DNA of 64,000 nucleotides from Pedobacter sp. BS3 (GCF_008274585.1 NZ_VTRT01000006.1:248001-312000), one strand, 5' to 3'; shown: positions 1 through 9,428, counted from the stretch's first letter. The notes: a model not told the origin generated them from the letters alone. Numbers and translations are program-made.

Positions 1-196
1 TTTTGCTCTCAAGCTCAAAAACATCTTTGTCGCCGTTTTTGGGAATAAATGCTATTTCGAAGGCGTTGGCATGTGCGGGAATTATCCGCTTGATAAGATT
101 GTAAATTTCAGTTCGTTGTGTATCGGTTTGAGCGTGTGCGCAAACACCTGCAATAAATAGGCTGATGGTTAGCGTAATTTTTCTGGATAAGATCAT
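1..196 (-). CDS. GH89 alpha-N-acetylglucosaminidase, N-terminal part (cut by window edge)
   Basis: Only the first 65 codons lie in the window; the gene runs off the left edge. From the ATG at 196 the protein starts with a basic-hydrophobic signal peptide (MILSRKITLTISLF...) that should be cleaved after the AHA-Q site near residue 23. The next residues (YNLIKRIIPAHANAFEIA, then GDKDVFELESK) match the N-terminal alpha/beta domain of bacterial NAGLU-type GH89 enzymes, which remove terminal alpha-linked GlcNAc from glycosaminoglycan- or mucin-like glycans. It would act in the periplasm or outside the cell. The catalytic domain is not visible, so the assignment rests on the signal peptide and this short conserved block. 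A GH20 hexosaminidase about 20 kb away fits the same amino-sugar theme. Confidence 0.68.
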   Translation of the reverse strand, partial: MILSRKITLTISLFIAGVCAHAQTDTQRTEIYNLIKRIIPAHANAFEIAFIPKNGDKDVFELESK

Positions 197-654
197 AAAC
201 GGGTTACTTGATTCCTGATGATTTATTTTAGAATAGCCAAATGAGGAAGCTAAATTAGAATAATTTATAATAATGCGAAATGGTTTATTGCGAGCCTCAC
301 CCCCAACCCTCCGCCAGTTGGCAGAAGAGGGGAGCTGAACCGAACCATGCAGACATTGTCCATTATCCACTGTCAATTGTCAACTATTAGAGATTGCTTC
401 CGGTCTTTCCCGACTTTCGGCCTTCCCGACTTCCGGACTATAAACCATAAACTTACGATAAATGAATCATACAAGCATTGTCAACTGTCCATTGTCAATT
501 AGCCATTATTCAACTGTCAATGATCAAAGGTTGCTTCCGGTCTTTCCCGACTTCCGGTCTTCCCGACTATAAACCATAAACTATAAGCTATGAACCATGA
601 ACTATGAACCATGAACTATGAACCATGAACTATCAACCATGAACTATCCGTCAC
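197..654. repeat. Gene-free region packed with short degenerate repeats
   Basis: No gene is supported in these 458 bases. 294-341 is a copy of a CCTCACCCC...GAGGGGAGC repeat related to the one inside fecR at 33785-33815. The unit TGCTTCCGGTCTTTCCCGAC occurs twice (from about 393 and 531), each followed by a TATAAACCATAAACT stretch. Fragments of the type TGTCAATTGTCAACTATT recur around 359-385 and 478-515. From about 585 to 648 a 14-base unit, GAACCATGAACTAT, is repeated in tandem about four times with small changes. The block lies between the GH89 start and the 3' end of the DeoR-type gene. It looks like accumulated non-coding repeat, not a decayed gene. Confidence 0.7.
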
Positions 655-1419
655 TTATTGCGCAATGGTAACCTTAATTCCGTTGCTTTCCAGCAGTTTA
701 ATGGTGTTGGCAGAAATACCTTCGTCGGTAATAATATGCTGCACCTGGTCAAGAGCGCAGATCTTTCCCATGCCACGCCGGCCAAACTTAGAGCTATCGG
801 CCAGAACAACAGTGGTTTGAGCCGCCTGCATCATTTTTTGGTTTAAATGTGCTTCGGCAAGGCTGGTAGTGGTCAACCCGGCGGCATCTATACCATCAAC
901 GCCTAAAAACAGGATACTGCATGAAACATCCTGAAGGATCAGCTCAGCATACATGCCGGCTACCGAAGATGAATTTTGACGCAGCTGGCCGCCTAACTGT
1001 AATACTTCAACATTCTGATGGTGGGATAACTCAAGCGCTACATTCAATGCTGATGTGATCACGGTAAGATGCTGTTGTGGTTTGATCATCCGTGCCAGGG
1101 CCAGAACGGTAGTGCCCGAAGCAATAATGATCGAATCGTTCTGATCAATCAGCTTTGCCGCTTCTTTAGCTATCTTTTCCTTTTCGGTTTTGGCCTGATG
1201 TTCCTTTTCATCAACGGGTTTATCACTGGTGTAAGGACTTTTCATATATCCTCCGCCATGCGTTCTGTAAAGCAGGTTTTTGTCTTCAAGTAACTTAAGA
1301 TCCTTCCGTATGGTAACGTCAGAAACTTCAAGCTCTGCGCTTAGGTTTTGCACATTAACATGCCCGGTTTCCCGAAGCTGTTTCAGAATGTATTTGTGCC
1401 TGTCAATGAGATTTAGCAT
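655..1419 (-). CDS. DeoR/GlpR-family transcriptional regulator
   Basis: 254 aa, the usual length of the DeoR family. Residues about 6-60 form the DeoR winged helix-turn-helix (VSDVTIRKDLKLLE, then a THGGG turn). Residues about 75-235 are the sugar-phosphate-sensing DeoR C-terminal domain, with the typical IIIASGTTVLALA, LGVDGIDAAGLTT and VVLADSSKFG blocks. Members repress sugar-phosphate or polyol operons and release DNA when a phosphorylated ligand binds. The gene is divergent from glpD with a 266-bp AT-rich spacer, so regulation of the glpD-glpT cluster by glycerol-3-phosphate is the natural inference. The ligand cannot be read from the sequence, so the glpR symbol is withheld. No FadR- or LacI-like features are present. 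Confidence 0.9.
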   Translation of the reverse strand: MLNLIDRHKYILKQLRETGHVNVQNLSAELEVSDVTIRKDLKLLEDKNLLYRTHGGGYMKSPYTSDKPVDEKEHQAKTEKEKIAKEAAKLIDQNDSIIIASGTTVLALARMIKPQQHLTVITSALNVALELSHHQNVEVLQLGGQLRQNSSSVAGMYAELILQDVSCSILFLGVDGIDAAGLTTTSLAEAHLNQKMMQAAQTTVVLADSSKFGRRGMGKICALDQVQHIITDEGISANTIKLLESNGIKVTIAQ

Positions 1420-1530
1420 GGTTAAATGTATAAAATATAGCGTTAACAGTTTATAATGTTCTGCAAATTTATTGATTTGCCAAAATTGGCTTTTATTTTT
1501 TTAATAAAAAATAACGCTTATTGTTGTTTT

Positions 1531-1550
1531 ATTATCAGTTATTATTAGTT
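1531..1550. promoter_or_regulatory. Tandem 10-bp direct repeat in the regulator/glpD spacer, candidate DeoR operator
   Basis: ATTATCAGTT is followed directly by ATTATTAGTT, two 10-bp units with one mismatch. A related TAACAGTTTATAAT string sits near the regulator start at about 1444-1457. DeoR-family proteins often bind tandem A/T-rich repeats at about one-turn spacing, so these are candidate operator half-sites. The spacer is AT-rich throughout, so chance resemblance is possible. A TATCTTCG string at 1587-1594 could be the glpD -7 element. Confidence 0.3.
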
Positions 1551-1685
1551 CCTGTTTTGAAATATGTAATAAAAAGCCCACTTTTTTATCTTCGTTATCT
1601 TTTGAATAGTGATTTTTATATTTCATATTTGTTTTTTATAGTTACGATTGGTTATTTTTGATTCAGGCTTTTTGCCATAAATAAT

Positions 1686-3314
1686 ATGATGCAGTTTAGA
1701 AGAGATACTTTATTACAGAAAATTTCTGATGCTGGTGGGCCCTGGGATATACTTATTGTAGGAGGTGGCGCAACAGGTTTAGGTGCGGCTGTAGATGCAG
1801 CGTCCAGAGGTTACAAAACGTTATTGTTAGAGCAGCTTGATTTTGCTAAAGGTACATCCAGCCGTAGTACGAAGTTAGTGCATGGAGGCGTTCGTTACTT
1901 AGCGCAGGGTGATATTGGTTTGGTTCGTGAGGCATTATATGAGCGGGGCTTACTGTTAAAGAACGCCCCGCATCTTGCCCACGATGAATCGTTTGTGATT
2001 CCTAACTACGAGTGGTGGGGTGGCCCGTTCTATACTATCGGGTTAACCATATATGATCTGTTGGCAGGCAGACTTAGCCTGGGCCGTTCAAAGCTGATAT
2101 CTAAAAAAGAAACGCTGCGCCGTATACCGGGCATTAAATCTAAAGGGCTTTATAATGGCGTAGTTTATCATGACGGACAGTTTGACGACTCCCGGCTGGC
2201 CGTAAACCTGGCGCAGACCTGCGTGGAGCAGGGCGGCGTGCTGCTGAATTATTTTCGTGTAAACGGACTGATCAAAGAGAATGGCAAAATTAAAGGTGTA
2301 ACAGCAACCGATCAGGAAACCAATAAAGAGTACCGGATAGCTGCCAAAGTGGTAGTAAATGCAACGGGTGTTTTTGTTGATGACCTGCTGGCAATGGATG
2401 CACCGGAACATAAGCCGATGGTGCGACCCAGCCAGGGAGTGCATATTGTGCTCGACCGGTCTTTTATGCCGGGAGAGGACGCATTGATGATACCTAAAAC
2501 AGAAGACGGCCGTGTGCTTTTTGCCGTGCCGTGGCACGATAAGCTGGTAGTTGGTACAACCGATACGCCGTTAAATGAACATAGCATAGAGCCGGTTGCT
2601 TTGGAGGAAGAAATAGAGTTTATTATCCGTACCGCGTCCAAATATCTTGAACGTCAGCCGCAGCGTAAAGATGTGCTGAGCGTGTTTGCCGGGTTACGGC
2701 CACTGGCAGCTCCAAGTGGCGATTCTACCAAAACGAAAGAAATTTCACGCAGTCATAAGCTGATCGTATCTGCATCGGGATTGCTTACGATGACGGGCGG
2801 CAAATGGACCACTTACCGTAAAATGTCTGAGGATATTGTAGATAAAGCCATCGAAATAGGCGGTTTAAAACCTGTTGCTTGCGCTACCAGGAACCTGCGC
2901 ATACACGGTTACCAGGAAATTGCAGATCAGAGTAATCCATTTTTCTTTTACGGAAGCGATCAGGAGGCTCTGTTAAAACTTATCGATGAAAATAAAGAAT
3001 GGGCGCAAAAAATAAACCCGAAAGCACCTTATATCTGTGCCCAGGTAATATGGGCTGTTCGGAATGAGATGGCCCGTACGGTTGAGGATTTTTTGGCACG
3101 GCGTATAAGAGCGTTGTTTCTTGATGCCCGTGTGGCAATCGATATGGCCCCGCGTGTAGCAGAGCTTATGGCGGCTGAGCTTGGTAAAGATGACAGCTGG
3201 CAGAAAGCTGAGGTTGAACGTTTTACCAAGCTGGCCAATGGTTATTTATTGAGCCCGTATTATCCCCAGGTCTCTGACCCGGTTTATGCCGAAGCAAAAA
3301 ATAATCACGACTAA
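1686..3314 (+). CDS. glpD: Aerobic glycerol-3-phosphate dehydrogenase
   Basis: 542 aa FAD enzyme that oxidises sn-glycerol-3-phosphate to dihydroxyacetone phosphate and passes electrons to the quinone pool at the inner membrane. The Rossmann FAD-binding motif GGGATGLG is at residues 26-33. It is followed by the GlpD-typical KGTSSRSTKLVHGGVRYL region (split here: KGTSSRSTKL, then VHGGVRYLAQG). The C-terminal alpha-helical DAO_C domain carries RNEMARTVEDFLARR and DARVAID. Length is close to the family norm of 500-560. A second ATG directly follows the first (MM), so the start could be one codon later. It is the first gene of the plus-strand glp run; the next gene begins 8 bp after its stop, suggesting co-transcription. 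Confidence 0.96.
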   Translation: MMQFRRDTLLQKISDAGGPWDILIVGGGATGLGAAVDAASRGYKTLLLEQLDFAKGTSSRSTKLVHGGVRYLAQGDIGLVREALYERGLLLKNAPHLAHDESFVIPNYEWWGGPFYTIGLTIYDLLAGRLSLGRSKLISKKETLRRIPGIKSKGLYNGVVYHDGQFDDSRLAVNLAQTCVEQGGVLLNYFRVNGLIKENGKIKGVTATDQETNKEYRIAAKVVVNATGVFVDDLLAMDAPEHKPMVRPSQGVHIVLDRSFMPGEDALMIPKTEDGRVLFAVPWHDKLVVGTTDTPLNEHSIEPVALEEEIEFIIRTASKYLERQPQRKDVLSVFAGLRPLAAPSGDSTKTKEISRSHKLIVSASGLLTMTGGKWTTYRKMSEDIVDKAIEIGGLKPVACATRNLRIHGYQEIADQSNPFFFYGSDQEALLKLIDENKEWAQKINPKAPYICAQVIWAVRNEMARTVEDFLARRIRALFLDARVAIDMAPRVAELMAAELGKDDSWQKAEVERFTKLANGYLLSPYYPQVSDPVYAEAKNNHD

Positions 3315-3322
3315 TTAAATCT

Positions 3323-4267
3323 ATGAGAATACTACTATTCGCATTATTAACATTATCAGCATTAGCTTGTAAAAAGAGCCGGTCTGCCGATGCTCCGGTT
3401 ATTATAACAGACCCTGTTGAGCAGCCGGCAAAAGTTGTTGTGTTTGCAGATCAGTCAACCAACCGGGTGTTAATGGTAGATATAGATACCAAGAAGCAGA
3501 TTTTTGAATGGTTGCCCGGGCCCGCTACCAATGTGGTTGCAGGAGATGCCGGTTGGTTTGGAAATATCAGCGATGCAAAACCTGTGCTCAACAACCAATA
3601 CATCCTGGCAACGGCTTCGGTTGGCGGAGTAGCGTTGATCCGCATAGCAGATAAAAAAACCGTGTTTTACGGGAAAGGCGGTACCGGCAATGTACACTCG
3701 GCAGAACTGTTGCCTGATGGAAACATTGTTTTTTCGGCCAGTACCGGTGGATACGTGGGAATATTTAAAGTAGATACGGCACATTTTAGCGCTCCCGTAA
3801 CAGCTTATAGCTCAACCAATCTCGCTGATGCACATAGTTTGGTATGGGACAAAAAACGGCAGGTACTTTGGGCTGCCGGAGGTAGTGTGTTAAGAGCTTA
3901 CGAGTACAATTTTGATAAAAACAATCCGAAACTTACATTAAAGAAAGAAATTACGTTGCCCGCTACCGGGGCTCATGATTTATTCCCGGTATACGATAAA
4001 GATGCGTTGTGGCTATCCACCAGCAAGCAGGTGTGGAGTGTTGATCTACAGACCGAACAATTTGCGTCTGCAAGTTCGATAGCCCGTGTAAAAAGTGTGT
4101 CTTCGGGGCCGTCGTCTTTCCCGGTAATTTTAATGCAATCGATTGATACAGATCAAAAATGGTGGAATGATCATATTATTGATCTGTCGGGTAAAACGAT
4201 ATATCAGCAGTCTGGTTTAAAAGCGTATAAAGCCAGGTGGATGTTGCCCAATACGTTTAGTTATTAA
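3323..4267 (+). CDS. Lipoprotein, DUF6528-like beta-propeller
   Basis: 314 aa. The N-terminus ends in a lipobox (SALAC, Cys16), so the mature protein should be lipid-anchored, probably in the outer membrane. The body has repeated blade-like segments: VFADQSTNRVLMVDI near residue 42, NVHSAELLPDGNIVFSAS, AHSLVWDKKRQVLWAAG and AHDLFPVYDKDALWLSTS. That pattern is typical of a beta-propeller resembling the DUF6528 family. No catalytic residues can be named. The gene is 8 bp downstream of glpD and 160 bp upstream of glpT, so it probably belongs to glycerol-3-phosphate acquisition, perhaps as a surface binding protein. That role is inferred only from position. The DUF number is recalled from family patterns and was not checked by a search. 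Confidence 0.75.
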   Translation: MRILLFALLTLSALACKKSRSADAPVIITDPVEQPAKVVVFADQSTNRVLMVDIDTKKQIFEWLPGPATNVVAGDAGWFGNISDAKPVLNNQYILATASVGGVALIRIADKKTVFYGKGGTGNVHSAELLPDGNIVFSASTGGYVGIFKVDTAHFSAPVTAYSSTNLADAHSLVWDKKRQVLWAAGGSVLRAYEYNFDKNNPKLTLKKEITLPATGAHDLFPVYDKDALWLSTSKQVWSVDLQTEQFASASSIARVKSVSSGPSSFPVILMQSIDTDQKWWNDHIIDLSGKTIYQQSGLKAYKARWMLPNTFSY

Positions 4268-4373
4268 ACAGCGTCAATAATTAAAAAGTAATCAAAACGG
4301 AATAAATTTGTATAAAATTAATTCGTTATAACCAATTAAACCTTTAATCATTTTAAGTTAATATATACCTAAC

Positions 4374-4407
4374 ATCAGGGCGGTACCTTTGTGCCGTAAT
4401 GCCTGAT
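4374..4407 (+). promoter_or_regulatory. glpT promoter -7 element inside an inverted repeat
   Basis: TACCTTTG at 4384-4391 matches the Bacteroidota -7 consensus TAnnTTTG and would place the transcription start about 30 bp before the glpT ATG at 4428. It sits inside a dyad: ATCAGG (4374-4379) pairs with CCTGAT (4402-4407), and CGGTAC (4381-4386) pairs with GTGCCG (4391-4396) with one G-T. A repressor bound there would cover the promoter. No good -33 TTTG is visible. Confidence 0.45.
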
Positions 4408-4427
4408 AAGGATCAGAATTACAATTT

Positions 4428-5756
4428 ATGAAACTTACACTATTCAAACAACCCGAACCAAAGCCTCTTCTGCCGGAATCAAAGATCGATCCTACGTACA
4501 AAAGGCTGCGTTTGCAGGTTTTCCTGGGAATATTTATCGGGTATGCAGGCTACTACCTGGTGCGCAAAAATTTCTCAATGGCTATGCCCGATCTGGTTGC
4601 GCAGGGCTTTAGTAAAGGAGATTTAGGATTTGCACTGTCGGGCGTTTCAATAGCTTACGGGATCAGCAAGTTCCTGATGGGCAATGTTTCCGACAGAAGT
4701 AATGCCCGGTATTTTTTACCTACCGGTTTAGTGCTATCGGCCTTGTGTATGATCATTATGGGAGTTTTTCCTTTTGCAACCAGTTCAATTACCATCATGT
4801 TCATATTGCTGTTCCTTAACGGATGGTTTCAGGGGATGGGCTGGCCTCCATGCGGCCGGGTTGTGGTACACTGGTTCTCAAAAAAAGAACGCGGCGTAAA
4901 AATGTCGATATGGAATGTTGCTCATAACGTGGGGGGGGGGTTGGTAGGACCTTTATCCATATTAGGTGTAATGATATTCAGCTCCTGGAAGAGTAATTTC
5001 TATTTCCCTGCATTAGTAGCCATTCTGATAGCTTTTATTGCATTTTTATTGGTTCGGGATACCCCGCAATCGTGCGGGTTGCCATCTATCGAAGACTATT
5101 CGGGGGAAAAAGCAATACATGAGACCAAAACTGAGGAAAGCAAGCCCGGCGCTAAGGAATTGTTTTTGAAGTATATTCTCTTCAATAAAGTGCTGTGGTA
5201 TATATCCTTTGCAAATGTTTTCATATACCTGGTGCGTTATGGCGTATTAGATTGGGCGCCCACGTACCTGAAAGAAGCTAAAGGGTTCTCTATGGATGAG
5301 TCGGGTTGGGCTTACTTTTCTTATGAATATGCCGGTATTCCCGGAACATTGCTTTGCGGATGGATCAGCGATAAGATATTTAAAGGTCGGCGTGCCCCTG
5401 CAACAGTTATTTATATGTTATTGGTATTGATTGCTGTGCTGGTATACTGGAAAAATCCTGCCGGTCATCCAATTGTGGATATGCTTTCGCTGGTGGCCAT
5501 CGGCTTTTTGATCTACGGCCCGGTAATGCTTATTGGTGTGCAGGCTTTAGACCTGGTGCCTAAGCAGGCAGCAGGAACATCAGCCGGCTTTACCGGTTTG
5601 TTTGGCTATTTAGGCGGCGCTGTATTTGCCAATATCGCTGTAGGGCATGTAGTTGACAAATGGGGATGGGATGGAGGCTTTATGATGCTTGTGGCGGCCT
5701 GTGTGTTATCTATCGCATTTGTAGCCCTGACATGGAATGCAGAAAAGAAATATTAG
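4428..5756 (+). CDS. glpT: Glycerol-3-phosphate transporter, MFS family
   Basis: 442 aa, matching GlpT/organophosphate:phosphate antiporters of the major facilitator superfamily, with about 12 membrane segments. Family blocks are visible: [17 protein letters not shown] near residue 38, [25 protein letters not shown] near residue 135, and [13 protein letters not shown]. The double-arginine pattern of this family (Arg near 45, Arg in helix 7 region [13 protein letters not shown]) fits phosphate-ester binding. It should import glycerol-3-phosphate in exchange for phosphate and feed GlpD. It has its own candidate promoter at 4384. Oddity: the three glycine codons of VGGGL are a run of ten G residues (4931-4940), a slippage-prone tract. 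UhpT-like hexose-phosphate transport is the alternative, but the glpD context favours GlpT. Confidence 0.93.
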   Translation: MKLTLFKQPEPKPLLPESKIDPTYKRLRLQVFLGIFIGYAGYYLVRKNFSMAMPDLVAQGFSKGDLGFALSGVSIAYGISKFLMGNVSDRSNARYFLPTGLVLSALCMIIMGVFPFATSSITIMFILLFLNGWFQGMGWPPCGRVVVHWFSKKERGVKMSIWNVAHNVGGGLVGPLSILGVMIFSSWKSNFYFPALVAILIAFIAFLLVRDTPQSCGLPSIEDYSGEKAIHETKTEESKPGAKELFLKYILFNKVLWYISFANVFIYLVRYGVLDWAPTYLKEAKGFSMDESGWAYFSYEYAGIPGTLLCGWISDKIFKGRRAPATVIYMLLVLIAVLVYWKNPAGHPIVDMLSLVAIGFLIYGPVMLIGVQALDLVPKQAAGTSAGFTGLFGYLGGAVFANIAVGHVVDKWGWDGGFMMLVAACVLSIAFVALTWNAEKKY

Positions 5757-6209
5757 AGATATTTGTTAAAGTAAAAGAAAATTTAAATTCAACTTATTGA
5801 TAATCAATTGGTTGCTTTGGGTACATGAGCCTGATTGTAAGATTCGGTTAGTTTTTAATAATTTTTTTTAGTTTTTTTTTGTTTTAAACGATTTGATTTT
5901 ATTAATTTAGACTTTGATAAACAAACTAATTAACTAACCAAAATCAACAAAGGATAAGTAAAATCGATAGTTAGTAAAACCTAAACTAATTTTAAACACA
6001 TAGACAATTTAAAGAACAAGTAAAGAAAGAGATAGTATCTGGTATTATCAGTTTCTTTATTTGATTCAGCCAAATAAATTAATGAGGAGGATCAATATGT
6101 TGTATATCGATTGATAAAATAGGAGTGGTATGGCCTGAAGCCTGCATCCATTCTGGATAAAAACACATTAATCAACAAATTATGATAAACTAATACAATT
6201 TAATCAACT
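5757..6209 (+). promoter_or_regulatory. Long AT-rich leader upstream of susC
   Basis: No gene is supported in this 453-bp stretch. It begins with T-rich DNA (5860-5885) and then TTTAGACTTTGATAA at 5907-5921, which resembles a -7 element but has three instead of two bases between TA and TTTG. If transcription starts there, the susC mRNA has a leader of almost 300 nt. The leader contains a ten-codon open frame (ATG at 6082, within ATGAGGAGG, stop just before 6115) and a small ATCCA-TTC-TGGAT hairpin at 6146-6158. Long leaders with regulatory elements are common before susC genes. No riboswitch class was recognised. Confidence 0.35.
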
Positions 6210-9200
6210 ATGGGTAAACCAATTAACATGAGTAAAGTAATAACATCGGTACTAAAGCTGCTGATGTTATACTGTGTGCTTGCCGTCATCCCAATGGATG
6301 GTTTTGCACAACAAAAACAAGTAACCGGAACAGTGCTAAGTGCCGATGACGGAATGCCGGTAATTGGCGCTTCGGTAAGAGTAAAAGGCACAACTAAAGG
6401 TACAACCACGAACGCTAGTGGTAATTTTACATTGCAGCTAACTGGTAATGAAACCTTAACTATCACCGCCATTGGCTATAAGGCAGTGGACGTTGCGGTG
6501 AAAAATCAATCAAACCTTACCGTACGCTTAGCCGGCGATGCTGTTGAACTGAAAGATGTAGTGGTGACGGCCTTGGGTATTAAGCGGGACGAAAAAGCGT
6601 TAGGTTATGCTATTACCAAAATTGATAGCACACAATTAACAGATGCGGTTTCTACCAACTGGACGGATGCGCTATCCGGCAAAGTTGCAGGCTTAAACCT
6701 GGTGAGAAATAGCGGCCCCGCTGGTTCCAATAAGATCATTTTGCGTGGAGAAAATAACCTGACCGGCGATAATGAAGCATTGATTGTGATTGACGGGGTC
6801 GTAGCCTCAAGTTCGTCAAGACGTACGGCAGCAACAGGTGGCGGTGTATATGGTACTTCGGGGGATGTTATGCCTCCTGATTTTGGAAGTGGGTTGAGCG
6901 ATCTGAATCCAGAGGATATAGAGAGTGTTACGGTTTTAAAAGGTCCTGCCGCATCAGCGCTTTATGGGCAACGTGGTGCAAATGGAGCAATCATTATTAC
7001 AACCAAATCTGCTACAAAAGGCAGAAAGACCATGGGCGTTACGTTTACGCATAACAGTACCTGGGAAGAGATTAACCGCAATGTTGACAGGCAAATGGAA
7101 TATGGACAGGGACAATTTGGCGTTTCCTATTTTTCTTATGGCGCAACTGTCGATGGAGCCAGTACAAATGGAACAAGTGCTTCGTGGGGTGCTCCATTCT
7201 CTGCCGGAGGTATGTTCTTTCAGTATGATCCGGCAACACAAAAAGTTGGGAGTACAAGAACACCGTGGGTAGCCTACGAAGATCCAATCGAGTCATTTTT
7301 TGTTACCGGACACAATACAACCAGCTCGGTAAGTTTAGACGGTACTTATAAAAAGGTAGGGCTGCGTTTTTCTGCAAGTCATGGGGATAATGAATGGATA
7401 GTACCCAATACGGGTTTGGATAGGACTAATCTTACACTAACCGCGAATGCTAATGTTACTAAGAAGTTAAACTTAAATTTAAAAGTACAATATAGCAACA
7501 GGCATAGCGACAATTTGCCGGCAACAGGTTATGGCAATCAATCACTTATGTACTGGTTTATGTTTGCACAGCCAAATGTAAATACCGATTGGTACAGGGA
7601 TTATTGGGTACATGGGTCGGAATATAAAAAATTGGTAAATATTACTACTACAAACCCCGAAAGCCCTTACGCGGTTTCTTATGAATACCTTAACGGACAA
7701 CGTCGCAACGGATGGTTGGGCAATATCCAGGCCACATATAAATTTACTAAGGAGCTGAGTTTAATGGTACGTGCATCTGCAGACCTTAACAAAGATTTTC
7801 GTGATACCCGCCGCCCCTGGGATGCTGCTGGGGGTAAATATGTTCAGGGTTTATATCGTGTAACCAATATAAGGTCATATGAGATCAACGCCGATTTCAT
7901 GCTGAAATACGACAAGAAATTCAACAAAGACTTGCAGATGACGGCTTCGTTTGGTGGCAGCCAAATGAGAAATGAATATGACAAATCCGAAGTGAGAGCC
8001 GATGGGCTTGTAATTCCAAATATTTATAGTTTGGATAATAACGTTAGTCCTTTAATTTATGTGCCCGATACTTCAAGATACAGGATCAATAGTCTATATA
8101 CGGCTATATCATTCGCATATAAGAACTACCTGTATCTGGATTTAACAGGTCGCCAGGACTGGAACAGTACACTGGCAACTTTAACTCGAACAGATAATGT
8201 AGGATTTTTTTATCCGTCAGCCAGTTTGTCTTTCATAGCCTCAGACTATTGGAAGCTTCCGAAAGCTGTCAGCTTTGCTAAGCTTAGGGCATCACTTGCG
8301 CAGGTAGGTAGCGGCAGTACAACTCCATATCGAACGGCTTATAACTATTTAATAGCTGCAAACGGTATTTATCCGGATAATGCCATGACCAACCCAACAA
8401 TATTGCCAAATCCCAACTTAAAGCCCCTTATTACCACTACCACAGAGTTGGGGCTAGATTTGAGATTGTTTAAAAACAGATTGAATTTCGATTTGGCTGT
8501 TTATTCCGGCAATACTAAAAATCAGATACTTAACAGGATAGTAGATAGAGCTACGGGTTATAATGTAGGTGTATTTAACGTGGGTAGGGTTGATAATAAA
8601 GGGATAGAATTAGCGGTAAACGGTACACCCTATCAAACTAAGAAATTTAAATGGACACTTAATGGAACTTTTACAGCCAACAGAAACAAAATAAAGGAAT
8701 TGGCTGATACTTCTGTTGTATTGCGTACAGGTGCTTTAGGGGGAGGACAGGTAGTAGCAATGGTTGGTGGCAGCATGGGTGATATGTATGGTCGAGGCTT
8801 TTTACGTTCACCCGATGGGCAGATCGTATTCGATGAAACAACAGGAAATGCCAAAACGGCTTCGGAGCTTGTCTATTTAGGAAATACGATGCCAAAATTT
8901 AAGTTTAGTTTTGGTACGGGGCTTTCCTATAAAGAGCTTAGTATGAACGTCCTGTTTGATGCGCAACTAGGAGCCGTTGGCCATTCGCTTACTTTTTCCA
9001 GGATGGCCGCATTAGGAAAACTTAAAATTACATTGCCTGGTAGGTATAACGGTATAATAGGCGATGGTGTAGTACAAAATCCAGATGGTAGCTATCGTAA
9101 AAATGATGTAACAGCTACGGACTTTGAGAGCTATTACACCTCTCTATATGGCTCTGATCAGGCCGAAGGAAGTGTATTCAGAACAGATTTCCTGAAATTC

Positions 9201-9428
9201 AGAGAAGCCAACCTCACCTATACCTTTAAAAAACAGTTCCTCAAAAGAATGGGGCTTAACAAAATGACTCTGGGCGTATACGGACGCGACTTGTTTATCT
9301 GGTCGCCATGGCCGGCATTCGATCCTGAATTTGGAACTTTAGCAGGCTCAGATATTGTCCAAGGGTTTGAAACTGGCCAATTGCCATCTACCAGGACATT
9401 TGGCGTACGTTTGGTTGTAGGTATTTAA
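6210..9428 (+). CDS. SusC/RagA-family TonB-linked outer membrane protein
   Basis: 1072 aa, TonB-dependent outer-membrane channel that imports its substrate together with the SusD lipoprotein encoded next. A signal peptide ends at about GFAQQ (residue 33). A carboxypeptidase regulatory-like beta-sandwich follows (about 36-115, QVTGTVLSADDGMPVIGASV). The plug domain (about 120-265) carries the SusC signature GQRGANGAIIITTKS, and the rest is a 22-strand barrel ending in FGVRLVVGI. There is no STN domain, so it is not built to signal through a FecR anti-sigma, and none is adjacent. An internal ATG at 6228 (MSKVITS) would give a tidier signal peptide. The SusD stop/start spacing of 9 bp indicates an operon. 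The substrate is unknown. Confidence 0.95.
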   Translation: MGKPINMSKVITSVLKLLMLYCVLAVIPMDGFAQQKQVTGTVLSADDGMPVIGASVRVKGTTKGTTTNASGNFTLQLTGNETLTITAIGYKAVDVAVKNQSNLTVRLAGDAVELKDVVVTALGIKRDEKALGYAITKIDSTQLTDAVSTNWTDALSGKVAGLNLVRNSGPAGSNKIILRGENNLTGDNEALIVIDGVVASSSSRRTAATGGGVYGTSGDVMPPDFGSGLSDLNPEDIESVTVLKGPAASALYGQRGANGAIIITTKSATKGRKTMGVTFTHNSTWEEINRNVDRQMEYGQGQFGVSYFSYGATVDGASTNGTSASWGAPFSAGGMFFQYDPATQKVGSTRTPWVAYEDPIESFFVTGHNTTSSVSLDGTYKKVGLRFSASHGDNEWIVPNTGLDRTNLTLTANANVTKKLNLNLKVQYSNRHSDNLPATGYGNQSLMYWFMFAQPNVNTDWYRDYWVHGSEYKKLVNITTTNPESPYAVSYEYLNGQRRNGWLGNIQATYKFTKELSLMVRASADLNKDFRDTRRPWDAAGGKYVQGLYRVTNIRSYEINADFMLKYDKKFNKDLQMTASFGGSQMRNEYDKSEVRADGLVIPNIYSLDNNVSPLIYVPDTSRYRINSLYTAISFAYKNYLYLDLTGRQDWNSTLATLTRTDNVGFFYPSASLSFIASDYWKLPKAVSFAKLRASLAQVGSGSTTPYRTAYNYLIAANGIYPDNAMTNPTILPNPNLKPLITTTTELGLDLRLFKNRLNFDLAVYSGNTKNQILNRIVDRATGYNVGVFNVGRVDNKGIELAVNGTPYQTKKFKWTLNGTFTANRNKIKELADTSVVLRTGALGGGQVVAMVGGSMGDMYGRGFLRSPDGQIVFDETTGNAKTASELVYLGNTMPKFKFSFGTGLSYKELSMNVLFDAQLGAVGHSLTFSRMAALGKLKITLPGRYNGIIGDGVVQNPDGSYRKNDVTATDFESYYTSLYGSDQAEGSVFRTDFLKFREANLTYTFKKQFLKRMGLNKMTLGVYGRDLFIWSPWPAFDPEFGTLAGSDIVQGFETGQLPSTRTFGVRLVVGI

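Noticed and set aside
585-648. Possible CRISPR-like repeat tract
   Set aside because: The 14-bp units are directly joined, without unique spacers, and no cas genes are in the window.
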